From Pseudomonas sp. (GTDB lineage Bacteria; Pseudomonadota; Gammaproteobacteria; Pseudomonadales; Pseudomonadaceae), in NCBI RefSeq assembly GCF_030690725.1, contig NZ_JAUYGD010000004.1, positions 1 to 64,000 on the forward strand: a DNA stretch of 64,000 bases. The letters run 5' to 3'. The notes under the pieces were generated by a model. It searched no databases, was not told the origin of the DNA, and saw only the letters and a program-made list of their open reading frames with translations. Below, one piece after another: positions 10,471 to 20,704 of the stretch. Within the stretch, counting starts at the first letter, position 1. Each line of letters begins with the position of its first letter. A program made the translations under genes and the position numbers.

Positions 10471-10707
10471 ATGTCGAGAGTCTGTCAAGTTACCGGTAAG
10501 GGTCCGGTAACTGGGAACAACGTTTCCCACGCACACAACAAAACCCGTCGTCGTTTCCTGCCGAACCTGCAGCATCACCGCTTCTGGGTCGAGTCTGAGA
10601 ACCGTTTCGTGCGTCTGCGCGTTTCTGCCAAGGGCATGCGTTGCATCGACAAGCGTGGTATTGACGTCGTTCTGTCCGAGCTGCGTGCTCGCGGCGAAAA
10701 GGTTTAA
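10471..10707 (+). CDS. rpmB: 50S ribosomal protein L28
   Basis: A 78-residue basic protein of the large ribosomal subunit. It begins with the typical [21 protein letters not shown] and carries the conserved RRRFLPNLQ and RFWV-like segments. Length and sequence match gammaproteobacterial L28; the zinc-binding cysteine pairs of some L28 forms are absent. A G-rich GAGGGCTGAGGC ribosome site precedes the ATG. It is followed by rpmG after 10 bp, the conserved rpmB-rpmG pair. Confidence 0.98.
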   Translation: MSRVCQVTGKGPVTGNNVSHAHNKTRRRFLPNLQHHRFWVESENRFVRLRVSAKGMRCIDKRGIDVVLSELRARGEKV

Positions 10708-10717
10708 GGAGTAAGTC

Positions 10718-10873
10718 ATGCGCGAACTGATCCGTTTGATCTCGAGTGCCGGTACTGGTCATTTCTACACTACCGACAAGAACAAGCGCACCACTCCGGA
10801 CAAAATCGAAATCAAAAAATTCGATCCGGTAGTACGCAAGCACGTGATCTACAAGGAAGGCAAGATCAAGTAA
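10718..10873 (+). CDS. rpmG: 50S ribosomal protein L33
   Basis: A short gene encoding 51 residues ([16 protein letters not shown] at the start, EGKIK at the end). It carries the L33 signature [22 protein letters not shown]. It is of the zinc-free type, with no cysteine. Ribosome site AAGGAG lies just before the ATG, partly within the end of rpmB. A strong intrinsic terminator follows 20 bp after the stop. Confidence 0.98.
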   Translation: MRELIRLISSAGTGHFYTTDKNKRTTPDKIEIKKFDPVVRKHVIYKEGKIK

Positions 10874-10892
10874 TTGATCCCCGCTCTTGTCG

Positions 10893-10920
10893 AAAAAGCC
10901 CGCCGCATGGCGGGCTTTTT
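10893..10920 (+). terminator. Intrinsic terminator after rpmG
   Basis: GC-rich stem AAGCCCGCC / GGCGGGCTT with a four-base loop, followed by a run of T. It ends the rpmB-rpmG transcript. Confidence 0.9.
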
Positions 10921-10992
10921 CATGCCGGCGATTTATCGCCAGACTGCTTGGGTGGGTTGCGGCCGCACTGTCGCGCCCGCCATGCACAGGCG

Positions 10993-11017
10993 AAAAAAAG
11001 CCCGCTCAGCGCGGGCT
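10993..11017 (-). terminator. Intrinsic terminator after the cupin gene
   Basis: Read on the minus strand, AGCCCGC / GCGGGCT form a stem with a five-base loop followed by seven T. It lies about 25 bp beyond the stop of the leftward cupin gene. Confidence 0.85.
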
Positions 11018-11043
11018 AAAGGGTGACGCATGAATAGAGCCGG

Positions 11044-11409
11044 TCAGTGCGCTGCGGGTTCGAAGATCACGTAGACCTTGCGGCAGGCTTGCAGCACTTC
11101 CCAGGTGCCCTCGAACCCTGCAGGGATGACGAAGCGGTCACCGGCGCGCACGGTCTTGGCGTTGCCGCGCGCATCGCGCAGCACGGACACGCCCTCGAGG
11201 ATTTCGCAGTATTCGTGTTCGCTGTAACTGACCGTCCACTGGCCGACCGCACCTTCCCAGATGCCGGCGTTGAACTGGCCGCACGGACTGCCGTAATGAT
11301 TGCGCACACTTTGCTCGGGATCGCCCGCGAGGATTTTTTCCGGCGCCGGGTGGTAGTACTCGGGGGCGGTGCTGGCGTGGGCGAAGTCGAGGATCTGTTC
11401 GATAGTCAT
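11044..11409 (-). CDS. Cupin domain protein (DUF861 / cupin_3 type)
   Basis: A 121-residue protein that is essentially one small beta-barrel cupin. The core shows GIWEGAVGQWTVSYSEHEYCEILEG (split motif with His and Glu, about 50-74) and the second motif GDRFVIPAGFEGTWEV. This arrangement matches the DUF861 group that includes ureidoglycine aminohydrolase-like proteins, but no substrate is known. The ATG at 11409 is the only good start. It sits directly downstream of the presumed aminotransferase remnant and opposite the polyamine aldehyde dehydrogenase, so a role in amine catabolism is possible; this is inference from context only. Confidence 0.85.
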   Translation of the reverse strand: MTIEQILDFAHASTAPEYYHPAPEKILAGDPEQSVRNHYGSPCGQFNAGIWEGAVGQWTVSYSEHEYCEILEGVSVLRDARGNAKTVRAGDRFVIPAGFEGTWEVLQACRKVYVIFEPAAH

Positions 11410-11441
11410 GCTGGGCTTCCGGGTCGGGGCGGTTAGCTGGC

Positions 11442-11641
11442 TTACTGGATCGAGGCTGCGAGATTTTCCACCAGGGTATCAAGCTGCGCCTTTGTCGCGA
11501 TCAGTGCGGGTGAATACATGCCTTCGGTGCTGCCCTGCAGGCGTGGTTTGGCCTTGAATTGACGATTGGCGCTGAAGGCCGCCAGACCTCGTCGAGGTTG
11601 TTGGTTATTCTATTCACATGAGCGTTGTTGAGGGTCGTCAT
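11442..11641 (-). pseudogene. Possible remnant of a class III aminotransferase
   Basis: On the minus strand the reading from about 11577 to the TAA at 11442 gives AFSANRQFKAKPRLQ followed by GSTEGMYSPALIATKAQLDTLVENLAASIQ in two stretches. This resembles the C-terminus of PLP fold type I class III (omega) aminotransferases (SPxLIxTxxQLDxLV). A start-like ATG at 11641 gives MTTLNNAHVNRITNNLDEVW in another frame and then runs out of frame. Length is only 200 bp against about 1350 bp for a full gene. P. aeruginosa has a putative aminotransferase (gabT2) at this point beside kauB, so a large internal deletion plus frameshift is the simple reading. The family call rests on about 40 residues. Confidence 0.45.
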
Positions 11642-11871
11642 GCTAGTCGTCCAGACGCGCGAAGAAAGGGGCAGGTGAGCGATTTGGCGCAGTCTATGTT
11701 TAATAAAACGAACGTGACAAGGGGGTTTGCCACGCTTTGTAAAAAATATTGAAAAGGTGCAGCCCTCTGGTTTAGTGTGGCCGGCAGGATTTGGCCCTCG
11801 CCGGCCTTGCAGAATTATTGACAGTGCGCGTGCCGACGCCGCGGTACTTTTTACTGATAGAGGATGCTCGA

Positions 11872-13365
<1,494 letters not shown>

Positions 13366-13439
13366 CGTCGATAAGCGACAGGCGGGTAACTGCCTGAAGG
13401 TCCGCCCCTCGGGGCCGGCTCCTGATGAGCCACACCTGC

Positions 13440-13475
13440 GGCCGGGTTTCCTTGGGAAACCCGGCCGTTTTTTTT
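13440..13475 (+). terminator. Intrinsic terminator after kauB
   Basis: Perfect 12-bp stem GGCCGGGTTTCC / GGAAACCCGGCC with a short loop and an eight-T tract. It separates kauB from the MFS gene 31 bp further on. Confidence 0.93.
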
Positions 13476-13506
13476 GTTCCGGGCCACGACATAAAGGAGT
13501 CTGGCA

Positions 13507-14670
13507 ATGCGTTGGGGTACCTATTTCGCGGTCTGCTCGGCGGTCATCAGCATCGGTCTGGCCCTCGGGGTGACCATGCCGTTGGTGTCGCTGCGCCTGG
13601 ATGGCTGGGGTTACGACTCCTTCGCCATCGGCGTGATGGCGGCGACTCCGGCGGTGGGCATCTTGCTCGGCGCGTCCCTGGCGGGCCGGCTGGCGGCGTA
13701 CTTCGGCACCACCCGGCTGATGCAGCTGTGCCTGTTGGTCGGCGCCCTGTCCGTGGGGCTGCTGGCGCTGATGCAGAACTATGCGGTGTGGCTGCTGCTG
13801 CGCCTGCTGATCGGCGTGGCGCTGACCGTGGTGTTCATCCTCGGCGAAAGCTGGATCAACCAACTGGCCGTGGAGAAATGGCGCGGCCGCCTGGTCGCCC
13901 TGTATGGCACCGGCTATGCGTTGAGCCAGCTGTGCGGGCCGCTGCTGCTGACCGCGTTGGGCACAGCCACCGATAAGGGTTTCTGGTTCGGCGTCGGCCT
14001 GCTGATCGGTGGCTCGCTGCTCCTGCTGGGACGCACGGGCGCGCCGCGGGTGGATGGCCACAGCGCTTCGGGGCGTGGCCTGCTGGCGTTCTGCCGCAAG
14101 TTGCCGGCCATCGCCTGGGCGGTGATGCTGTTCGCCGGCTTCGAGGCGATGCTGCTGACGTTGCTGCCGATCTACGGCCTGCGTCAGGGCTTCACCCAGG
14201 AGGTGGCGCTGTTTATGGTCAGCGTGGTGGTGGTCGGAGATGCCGCCCTGCAACTGCCGATCGGTCTGCTGGCGGACCGCATGTCGCGGCGCAGCCTGTT
14301 CCGCGGGTGCGGGGTGATTCTGCTGTGCGCCAGTCTGGCGATTCCGCTGCTGCTGCACACGGCGTTGATCTGGCCGTTGCTGGTGCTGTTCGGCGCCAGC
14401 GCCGGCGGCCTGTTCACCCTGTCATTGATCCTGATCGGCGAGCGTTACCGTGACGATGCCCTGGTGCGCGCCAATGCCCATGTCGCGCAGCTGTGGGGCA
14501 TCGGTTGCCTGATCGGCCCGCTGGCCACCGGTGCAGTCAGTCAGTGGGTCAGCGGCCATGCGCTGCCGCTGCTGATGGCGCTGGGCGCCGCCGTGTTCGT
14601 GGTGCTGGCCTGGCGCGGTCAGGGCGCCGACGACCAGTTTGGTTCGGCCGCGCCAGTGCGCGGCGATTAG
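13507..14670 (+). CDS. Major facilitator superfamily transporter
   Basis: A 387-residue inner-membrane protein with about twelve hydrophobic segments, two groups of six around a short loop near residue 180. The segment after helix 2 (GRLAAYFGT) and the repeat GLLADRMSRRSLF after helix 8 fit the MFS loop motif. The general type is the YcaD-like MFS group; the transported compound cannot be told. The ATG at 13507 is preceded by AAGGAG. It converges on the MocR-type gene, with the two coding ends overlapping by 4 bp. An equivalent gene follows kauB in P. aeruginosa, so a role in amine uptake or export is a guess from position. Confidence 0.88.
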   Translation: MRWGTYFAVCSAVISIGLALGVTMPLVSLRLDGWGYDSFAIGVMAATPAVGILLGASLAGRLAAYFGTTRLMQLCLLVGALSVGLLALMQNYAVWLLLRLLIGVALTVVFILGESWINQLAVEKWRGRLVALYGTGYALSQLCGPLLLTALGTATDKGFWFGVGLLIGGSLLLLGRTGAPRVDGHSASGRGLLAFCRKLPAIAWAVMLFAGFEAMLLTLLPIYGLRQGFTQEVALFMVSVVVVGDAALQLPIGLLADRMSRRSLFRGCGVILLCASLAIPLLLHTALIWPLLVLFGASAGGLFTLSLILIGERYRDDALVRANAHVAQLWGIGCLIGPLATGAVSQWVSGHALPLLMALGAAVFVVLAWRGQGADDQFGSAAPVRGD

Positions 14671-16088
14671 CCCAGCTGCGCCAGCAGTTCGGCGGCGCTC
14701 TCGCCGACCCGGCGCACCGCCTGTTCGATCTCTGCGCTGGGCTTGGCCGCGTAGTTGATGCGCAGGCAGTTGCGGTACTTGCCGGCGGCGGAAAAGATGC
14801 TGCCCGGGGCGATCTGCACCTGGTGCGGGCGCAGCATTCGGTTCAGGCGTTGGCTGTCGAAGCCCGGGTCCAGCTCGACCCAGAGCATGAAACTCCCCTG
14901 CGGCCGGCTGACTCGCGTGCCGGGCGGAAAATAACGACTGACCCAGTCGACCATCTGCTCCAGACCGCGAGCGTATTGGCTGCGCATGCGCCGCAGGTGC
15001 GGCTGGTAGTGGCCGGCCTCGAGGTATTCGGCCAGGGCCAGTTGCGGCAGTTGCGCGGTGCTGCCGGTGCCCATGTATTTCATGTGCAGCACGCGATCCA
15101 GGTAGCGTCCGGGGGCGATCCAGCCGATGCGCAGGCCGGGCGCCAGGGTCTTGGAAAAGGAGCTGCAGAACAACACGCGGCCATCCTCGTCATAGGACTT
15201 GATGCTGCGCGGACGCGGGTAGCTGTAGGCCAGTTCGCCGTAGACGTCGTCCTCGATGATTGCCACGTCATAGCGTTGCGCCAGGGCCAGCAGGGCCCGC
15301 TTGTTGGCGTCCGGCATGATGTAGCCGAGCGGGTTGTTGCAGGTCGGCGTCAACTGTATGGCCTTGATCGGCCATTGTTCCAGGGCCAGCTCCAGGGCTT
15401 CCAGGCTGATCCCGGTGAGCGGGTCGGTGGGCAATTCCAGGGCCTTCATGCCGAAGCCTTTCAACGCCTGCATGACCCCGTGGAAGCTCGGCGAGTCCAC
15501 CGCGACTATGTCGCCGGGTTGACAGATCGCGCGGATCGCGGCGGATAACGCTTCGTGGCAGCCCGTGGTGATGACGATGTCCTGATAGGGAATTTGGCAG
15601 CCCGAGTCGAGCATCAGTCGCGAGACCTGCTCGCGCAGGCCCTGGTCGCCATAAATGCAGCCGTAGGTGAGGCTGTTCAGGTCCTGCCTGCGGCCCAGGC
15701 GGGAAAGCGAACGCAGCAGGGGTTTGAGCGTCGGGCTGCTGACATCCGGGCGGCCGCGGCCCAGCTGGATCACCTCGCCGCCCGGCGGGACGCTGATCAG
15801 CTCGAGCACCTGATCCCATTGCGAGACATCCACCGGCCGTTGCGCCGTGCGGCTGACCATCGGCAACGCCGGCTTTTCGCGCGCGAGCGGCACGAAATAA
15901 CCGGACTTCGGCCGTGGGATGGCCAGGCCCCGGTCTTCCAGGTAGCGATAGGCCTGTTGCACCGTGCTCAGGCTGACGCCGTGCTCGAGGCTGAGGGCAC
16001 GCACCGAAGGCAATCGGTCGCCTGGGCGGTACAGACCTTGCTCGATACGGGCGCCGAGTTGGTCGGCCAGGTTGACGTAGAGGGTCAT
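14667..16088 (-). CDS. MocR-type transcriptional regulator (GntR HTH fused to aminotransferase-like domain)
   Basis: A 473-residue fusion of a GntR winged helix (about 3-68, LADQLGARIEQGLYRPGDRLPSVRAL and YRYLEDRGLAIPRPKSGYFV) and a fold type I aminotransferase-like domain (about 100-470). The PLP lysine region is visible as SSFSKTLAPGLRIGW, and the cofactor contacts TTGCHEAL and NNPLG are present. Such proteins use PLP to sense amino acids, amines or vitamin B6 and usually control a neighbouring gene. Possible targets are the adjacent MFS gene or the divergent DUF1127 gene. The start is fixed by the conserved GntR N-terminus. The effector is unknown. Confidence 0.9.
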   Translation of the reverse strand: MTLYVNLADQLGARIEQGLYRPGDRLPSVRALSLEHGVSLSTVQQAYRYLEDRGLAIPRPKSGYFVPLAREKPALPMVSRTAQRPVDVSQWDQVLELISVPPGGEVIQLGRGRPDVSSPTLKPLLRSLSRLGRRQDLNSLTYGCIYGDQGLREQVSRLMLDSGCQIPYQDIVITTGCHEALSAAIRAICQPGDIVAVDSPSFHGVMQALKGFGMKALELPTDPLTGISLEALELALEQWPIKAIQLTPTCNNPLGYIMPDANKRALLALAQRYDVAIIEDDVYGELAYSYPRPRSIKSYDEDGRVLFCSSFSKTLAPGLRIGWIAPGRYLDRVLHMKYMGTGSTAQLPQLALAEYLEAGHYQPHLRRMRSQYARGLEQMVDWVSRYFPPGTRVSRPQGSFMLWVELDPGFDSQRLNRMLRPHQVQIAPGSIFSAAGKYRNCLRINYAAKPSAEIEQAVRRVGESAAELLAQLG

Positions 16089-16269
16089 GACAGTTGCCCT
16101 GATTCTTTAGCGCTAATAAGACAAGCAATACAGATGCTGCATAAATCCACAATTCAGCGGCTTTAAAGCGCCACCTGTATGCAGTTAATAAGATATTTTT
16201 GAATCTGTCATGCTTTTTGTCCGGCGTTCATCATGATCTCCCAGGGTGCTTTCGAGCAGGAGAAAGGTG

Positions 16270-16497
16270 ATGAACGGGCTTGGCGATGCAGGGCTGACAG
16301 TGGAGACGAATGAGCCGGCGAGCAGCCGTCCGGCGCCTGTGGCGGGTGAGTCGCGCTGGCTGCTGTTCTGGCGCCGGCTGGGTACCCGCCGGGCGCTGCT
16401 CAGGCTGACCGATGCGCAGCTGCGCGACATCGGCCTGACCCGGGTAGAGGCCAACCTCGAAGCCTTGCGGCCGATCTGGACGCTGTGGAAACCCTGA
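16270..16497 (+). CDS. DUF1127 domain-containing small protein
   Basis: A 75-residue basic protein whose C-terminal half carries the DUF1127 pattern: WLLFWRRLGTRRALLRL, then TDAQLRDIGLTR. DUF1127/YjiS-like proteins are small arginine-rich factors; some bind RNA or affect phosphate and carbon metabolism in alphaproteobacteria, but no role is known in Pseudomonas. The ATG at 16270 has AGGAGAAAGG just upstream; an in-frame ATG at 16246 lacks support. It diverges from the MocR-type regulator, which makes it a candidate target. Confidence 0.78.
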   Translation: MNGLGDAGLTVETNEPASSRPAPVAGESRWLLFWRRLGTRRALLRLTDAQLRDIGLTRVEANLEALRPIWTLWKP

Positions 16498-16546
16498 GAG
16501 GTTGTGAGCATCCCGCTCTGCAGCTTGGCAGGCGTACCGGCTGTGC

Positions 16547-17860
16547 CTACAACAGCTCCTTGAGGCGGTGCCAGAGCATGCCCAGGGCCAGCAGCGGCGA
16601 GCGCAGGTGCTTGCCGCCGGGGAAGGTCATGTGCGGCACTCGGGCGAACAGGTCGAAGCCCTGGCTGGCCTGGCCGGCGATGGCCTCGGCCAGCAGTTTG
16701 CCGGCCAGGTGGGTGGCGTTGACGCCGTGGCCGGAGTAGGCCTGGGCATAGTAGACGTTGGGCTGGCCCTTGAGCCGGCCGATCTGTGGCAGGCGGTTGG
16801 CGCCTATGCCGATCATCCCGCCCCACTGGTAGTCGATCTGCACATCCTGCAGGTGGGGGAACACGGCCAGCATTTTCGGGCGCATGTAGCCGGCGATGTC
16901 CGCCGGGTCGCGCCCCGAATAGTGGCAGGCGCCGCCGAACAGCAGGCGCCGGTCGGCGGACAGGCGGTAGTAGTCGAGCGCCACGCGCTGGTCGCACAGC
17001 GCCATATTCTGCGGAATGATTGCCCGCGCCTCTGCTTCGGACAGCGGCTCGGTGGCGATCACATAGCTGCCGGCGGGCAGCACCTTGCCGCCCAGGTTAG
17101 TGTTCAGTCCATTCAGGTAGGCGTTGCAGCCGAGCACCAGATGAGCCGCGCGCACCACGCCCTGGGCGGTGTGCACCTTGACCGTTGAGCCATAGTCGAT
17201 GCGGCTGACCGCTGAGTCTTCGAACAGTTGCACGCCCAATGATTGAGCAGCGGCGGCTTCGCCCAGGGCCAGGTTGAGTGGGTGCAGATGGCCGGAACCC
17301 ATATCGATCAGGCCGCCGACGTAGCGGTCGGAGCCGACCACCTCGTGCATCTGCTCCGGTTGCAGCAGGCGCAGCTCATGGCGATAGCCGAGGATCTGCA
17401 GCTCCGTCATCTCGGCGGCGAACGCATCGAGGTGGCTGGGTTTGTTGGCCAGGTCGCAATAGCCCCAGGTCAGGTCGCAATCGATAGTGTATTGCGCGAT
17501 CCGGCGGCGGACGATTTCCACCGCCTCCAGGCCCATCAGTTTGAGTTCACGCACGCCGTCGGCGCCGATCACCGATTCGAACTGCTCGACGCCATGGCCG
17601 ACCCCGCGAATCAGCTGGCCGCCGTTGCGCCCGCTGGCGCCCCAGCCGATCTTGTGCGCCTCTAGCAGCGCCACCGAAAAGCCTTTCTGCGCCAGTTCGA
17701 TGGCCGTGTTCAGCCCGGAAAAACCGCCGCCGACGATGCACACATCGACGCTGAGTTCCCCGCGCAGCGGCGGGTAGGCCAGTTGCCGGTTGATGCTGGC
17801 GGCGTAGTAGGAAGCAGCGTGCTGGGTGTTGTGGACCGGTTGGCGAACGCGGGCGTTCAT
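16547..17860 (-). CDS. puuB: FAD-dependent gamma-glutamylputrescine oxidase-like protein (PuuB/PauB4 type)
   Basis: A DAO-type flavoprotein of 437 residues that oxidises gamma-glutamylated polyamines (or related amines) to aldehyde, ammonia and peroxide. The Rossmann dinucleotide motif VCIVGGGFSGLNTAIELAQKG lies at about 40-60, followed by ASGRNGGQ, the second flavin contact. The C-terminal GMIGIGANRLPQIGRL and YSGHGVNATHLAGKL segments are typical of the family. The position, between kauB and lrp-dadA, matches P. aeruginosa PauB4 as I recall it. Its aldehyde product would be the substrate of KauB 3 kb upstream. A paralogue lies at 32681-33970 in this window. Confidence 0.9.
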   Translation of the reverse strand: MNARVRQPVHNTQHAASYYAASINRQLAYPPLRGELSVDVCIVGGGFSGLNTAIELAQKGFSVALLEAHKIGWGASGRNGGQLIRGVGHGVEQFESVIGADGVRELKLMGLEAVEIVRRRIAQYTIDCDLTWGYCDLANKPSHLDAFAAEMTELQILGYRHELRLLQPEQMHEVVGSDRYVGGLIDMGSGHLHPLNLALGEAAAAQSLGVQLFEDSAVSRIDYGSTVKVHTAQGVVRAAHLVLGCNAYLNGLNTNLGGKVLPAGSYVIATEPLSEAEARAIIPQNMALCDQRVALDYYRLSADRRLLFGGACHYSGRDPADIAGYMRPKMLAVFPHLQDVQIDYQWGGMIGIGANRLPQIGRLKGQPNVYYAQAYSGHGVNATHLAGKLLAEAIAGQASQGFDLFARVPHMTFPGGKHLRSPLLALGMLWHRLKELL

Positions 17861-18036
17861 GTGTGAAATCCTGATTGTTATGTTTGGAAATTTTTACGCA
17901 GGATAAGCGCGGCCTTTGCTCGCCGCCAAGTGGGGAGAGGCAAAAAACATGGTTTCCGTCGGGATAACCGGTCATTCGGCGGCAAACTGACGGCAAGCGG
18001 GGTTAAGATGCGCGGAATTTCCACAGGACACTAGCG

Positions 18037-18390
18037 ATGAGTTGTACCGGCCGCAAGATCGATCAGCTGCGTTTGCAGATTCCGCGTTTCGACTGCGTAC
18101 CCGGCTGTCACGACTGCTGCGGACCGGTCACCGCCTCGTCCGAGGAGATGGCCCGCCTGCCGGTGAAAAGCGCCGCGGCGCACGACGCCGCGCTGGCCGA
18201 GCTGAACTGTGTGCACCTCGGGCCGCAGGGCTGTGAGGTGTATGAGCAGCGGCCGTTGATCTGCCGTCTGTTCGGCACGACTAAAAGCCTGCCCTGTCCC
18301 CATGGTCGCGGGCCGGAGACGCCGGTCGAGGCGCAGGTCGAGCGGCAGGTACATCAGCTGATCGCCAGCACCCGTCAGGTGCTGGTCTAG
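18037..18390 (+). CDS. YkgJ family cysteine-cluster protein
   Basis: A 117-residue protein with the zinc/iron-chelating YkgJ (UPF0153) pattern. Cysteines stand at C20, C24, C27 and C28 (CVPGCHDCC), with further conserved ones at about 58, 67, 76 and 87 in NCVHLG, GCEVYEQRPLICRLF and LPCPHG. The family is widespread and thought to bind an Fe-S cluster or zinc; some members affect flagellar or methyl-transfer processes, but no function is firm. The ATG at 18037 is preceded by ACAGGAC. It diverges from puuB across 176 bp and converges with lrp. Confidence 0.88.
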   Translation: MSCTGRKIDQLRLQIPRFDCVPGCHDCCGPVTASSEEMARLPVKSAAAHDAALAELNCVHLGPQGCEVYEQRPLICRLFGTTKSLPCPHGRGPETPVEAQVERQVHQLIASTRQVLV

Positions 18391-18436
18391 CAGCGGCCAG
18401 CCGCAAGCAATCAAGCGCGAACAGCTTGCGCCTGGA

Positions 18437-18925
18437 TCACTCCGCAATCGGTAGCTTCAGCGATTCCTTGACCTCTTCCATGACGATATAACTCTTCGAC
18501 TCGCGCACGTGTGGCAGCTTGAGCAGGATGTCGCCGAGCAGCTTGCGGTAGCTGGCCATCTCGTTGATCCGGGCCTTGACCAGGTAATCGAAGTCGCCGG
18601 AGACCAGGTGACACTCCAGCACATGCGGCAGCTTGAGCACGGCGCGACGGAACTCCTCGAAGGTGTCGCCGGACTTGTAGTCCAGGCTGATCTCGACGAA
18701 CACCAGCAGGTTGGCCTTGAGGTACTGCGGGTTGAGGCGGGCGTGGTAGCCCATGATGATGCCTTCGCGCTCCAGGCGGCGTACCCGCTCGGTGCAGGGC
18801 GTGGTCGACAGGCCGACCCGCTCGCCCAGTTCGGTGAAGGATATGCGTCCGTCCTCCTGCAGCAGGCGCAGGATATTGCGGTCGATCTTGTCCAGTTCGC
18901 GACGGCTCTGGTGCTGGGTGCGCAT
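18437..18925 (-). CDS. lrp: Lrp/AsnC family regulator of alanine catabolism (DadR type)
   Basis: A 162-residue feast/famine regulator. The N-terminal HTH (about 9-60, LDKIDRNILRLLQEDGRISFTELG, then LSTTPCTERVRRLE) and the C-terminal RAM ligand domain (about 70-150) are both complete. The ATG at 18925 has GGAGGAG upstream; an ATG at 19039 would extend into the divergent promoter. In P. aeruginosa the protein at this position (DadR) activates the adjacent dadA operon in response to alanine. The same divergent lrp-dadA arrangement is kept here, so this assignment is strong. Confidence 0.93.
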   Translation of the reverse strand: MRTQHQSRRELDKIDRNILRLLQEDGRISFTELGERVGLSTTPCTERVRRLEREGIIMGYHARLNPQYLKANLLVFVEISLDYKSGDTFEEFRRAVLKLPHVLECHLVSGDFDYLVKARINEMASYRKLLGDILLKLPHVRESKSYIVMEEVKESLKLPIAE

Positions 18926-18973
18926 GGGGGATGCTCCTCCGTTGAAGCGGTTATCGCCAAGAATTCTCGCCAA

Positions 18974-18987
18974 ATATAGGCCTATAT
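18974..18987. promoter_or_regulatory. 14-bp palindrome in the lrp-dadA intergenic region
   Basis: ATATAGGCCTATAT is a perfect palindrome about 50 bp upstream of lrp and 94 bp upstream of dadA. The AT-rich surroundings (to 19035) fit an Lrp/DadR control region. Assignment as a DadR site is inferred from position. Confidence 0.4.
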
Positions 18988-19080
18988 ATAGTGAAAGGCA
19001 CTGGTTAATGCTCAATATACTGCGCGCATCAACGCTCAATACAAAAAACGTCAGCGCATAGTCGCGGCGAGGAGATAACG

Positions 19081-20379
19081 ATGCGGGTTCTGGTGCTTGG
19101 TAGTGGTGTGGTGGGTGTGGCCAGTGCGTATTACCTGGCGCGCCAGGGTTTCGAAGTGGTGGTGGTCGACCGTCAGGACGGTCCCGCCATGGAAACCAGT
19201 TGCGCCAACGCCGGCCAGGTTTCCCCGGGTTATGCCTCGCCCTGGGCGGCGCCGGGCGTGCCGCTGAAAGCCATCAAGTGGCTGCTGCAAAAGCACGCGC
19301 CGCTGGCGCTCAAGGTTACCGCCGATATCGACCAGTACCTGTGGATGGCGCAGATGCTGCGCAACTGCACCGCCAGCCGTTACGCGGTGAACAAGGAGCG
19401 CATGGTGCGCCTGTCCGAGTACAGTCGCGATTGCCTCGACGAACTGCGCGCCGAGACCGGCATTGGCTACGAAGGCCGCCGCCTGGGCACCACACAGCTG
19501 TTCCGCACCCAGGCCCAGGTCGACAACGCAGCCAAGGACATCGCCGTGCTCAAGCAGTCCGGGGTGCCTTTCGAGTTGCTCGACCGTGACGGTATCGCCC
19601 GCGTCGAACCGGCCCTGGCAGGGGTCAAGCACAAGCTGGCCGGCGCCTTGCGCCTGCCCAACGACCAGACCGGCGACTGCGAGATGTTCACCCTCAAGCT
19701 GGCCGAGATGGCCAAGCAATTGGGCGTCGAATTCCGCTTCGGCCAGACCATCGAGCGCCTGGATGTTAGCGGCGACCGGGTCAATGGCGTATGGATCGAT
19801 GGCAAGCTGGAAACCGCCGATCGCTACGTGCTGGCGCTGGGCAGCTACAGCCCGCAACTGCTCAAACCGCTGGGCATTCGCGCGCCTATCTACCCGCTCA
19901 AGGGCTATTCGCTGACCGCGGCTATTACCAATGGCGATCTGGCGCCGACCTCGACCATTCTCGATGAAACCTACAAGGTCGCCATCACCCGCTTCGACAA
20001 TCGTATCCGGGTGGGCGGCATGGCCGAGATCGCCGGTTTCGACCTGAGCCTCAACCCGAAGCGCCGCGCGACCCTGGAGATGGTCGCCGGCGACCTCTAC
20101 CCGCAAGGTGGCGACTTCAAACAGGCGGAATTCTGGACCGGCCTGCGCCCGGCCACCCCGGACGGCACGCCGATCGTCGGCGCCACTGGTTTGCGCAATC
20201 TGTTCCTCAATACCGGCCACGGCACGCTGGGCTGGACCATGGCCTGCGGTTCCGGTCGTTTCCTCGCCGATCTGATGGCCTCGAAGCGCCCGCAGATCAG
20301 CACCGAGGGCCTGGACATCTTCCGTTACAGCAACTCCAAGGAGTCTTCCAAGCATGTCAGTCCAGCGCCTGCGCACTGA
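19081..20379 (+). CDS. dadA: D-amino acid dehydrogenase small subunit DadA
   Basis: Membrane-associated flavoenzyme that deaminates D-alanine and other D-amino acids to keto acids, passing electrons to the respiratory chain. The FAD motif [21 protein letters not shown] starts at residue 3 and is followed by [17 protein letters not shown] (about 39-55), typical of DadA. The C-terminal [14 protein letters not shown] closes the flavin site. Length 432 residues is normal. The ATG at 19081 follows a GAGGAG site. ridA overlaps its 3' end by 26 bp, so the two are translationally linked. Expression is expected to be driven by the divergent Lrp-type regulator. Confidence 0.96.
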   Translation: MRVLVLGSGVVGVASAYYLARQGFEVVVVDRQDGPAMETSCANAGQVSPGYASPWAAPGVPLKAIKWLLQKHAPLALKVTADIDQYLWMAQMLRNCTASRYAVNKERMVRLSEYSRDCLDELRAETGIGYEGRRLGTTQLFRTQAQVDNAAKDIAVLKQSGVPFELLDRDGIARVEPALAGVKHKLAGALRLPNDQTGDCEMFTLKLAEMAKQLGVEFRFGQTIERLDVSGDRVNGVWIDGKLETADRYVLALGSYSPQLLKPLGIRAPIYPLKGYSLTAAITNGDLAPTSTILDETYKVAITRFDNRIRVGGMAEIAGFDLSLNPKRRATLEMVAGDLYPQGGDFKQAEFWTGLRPATPDGTPIVGATGLRNLFLNTGHGTLGWTMACGSGRFLADLMASKRPQISTEGLDIFRYSNSKESSKHVSPAPAH

Positions 20380-20704
20380 AACCCGTTACAGCGAAATCAA
20401 CATCCACAACGGCACGGTCTACCTGGCCGGGCAGTTGGCAGATGATTACAGCGGCGACATCGTGCAGCAGACCCGCGAAACCCTGGCCAACATCGATGCG
20501 ATGCTGGCCGAGGCCGGCAGCGACAAGTCGCGCATCCTCTCGGTGACCATCTACCTCAAGGACATGGCCCGCGACTACGCCGGCCTCAACCAGGTGTGGG
20601 ACGCGTGGGTCGTACCCGGCGCCGCGCCGGGCCGCGCCTGCGTCGAGGCGGCGATGTATACCCCCGAGGTGTTGGTAGAAATGATGGTGGTGGCGGCCAT
20701 TTAA
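20354..20704 (+). CDS. RidA family enamine/imine deaminase
   Basis: A 116-residue YjgF/YER057c/UK114 protein. These trimeric enzymes hydrolyse reactive 2-aminoacrylate-type imines released by flavin- and PLP-dependent amino-acid enzymes. The conserved C-terminal part [20 protein letters not shown] contains the substrate-binding Arg and the catalytic-face Glu. The N-terminal [13 protein letters not shown] is also typical. It overlaps dadA by 26 bp, which suits a role in draining the iminopropionate made by DadA. This gene order is conserved in P. aeruginosa, where dadX follows directly. Confidence 0.92.
   Translation: MSVQRLRTETRYSEINIHNGTVYLAGQLADDYSGDIVQQTRETLANIDAMLAEAGSDKSRILSVTIYLKDMARDYAGLNQVWDAWVVPGAAPGRACVEAAMYTPEVLVEMMVVAAI

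Noticed and set aside
11818..11850. TTGACA with a possible -10 upstream of kauB
   Set aside because: The best -10-like hexamer is at about 21 bp spacing, so no promoter call is made.
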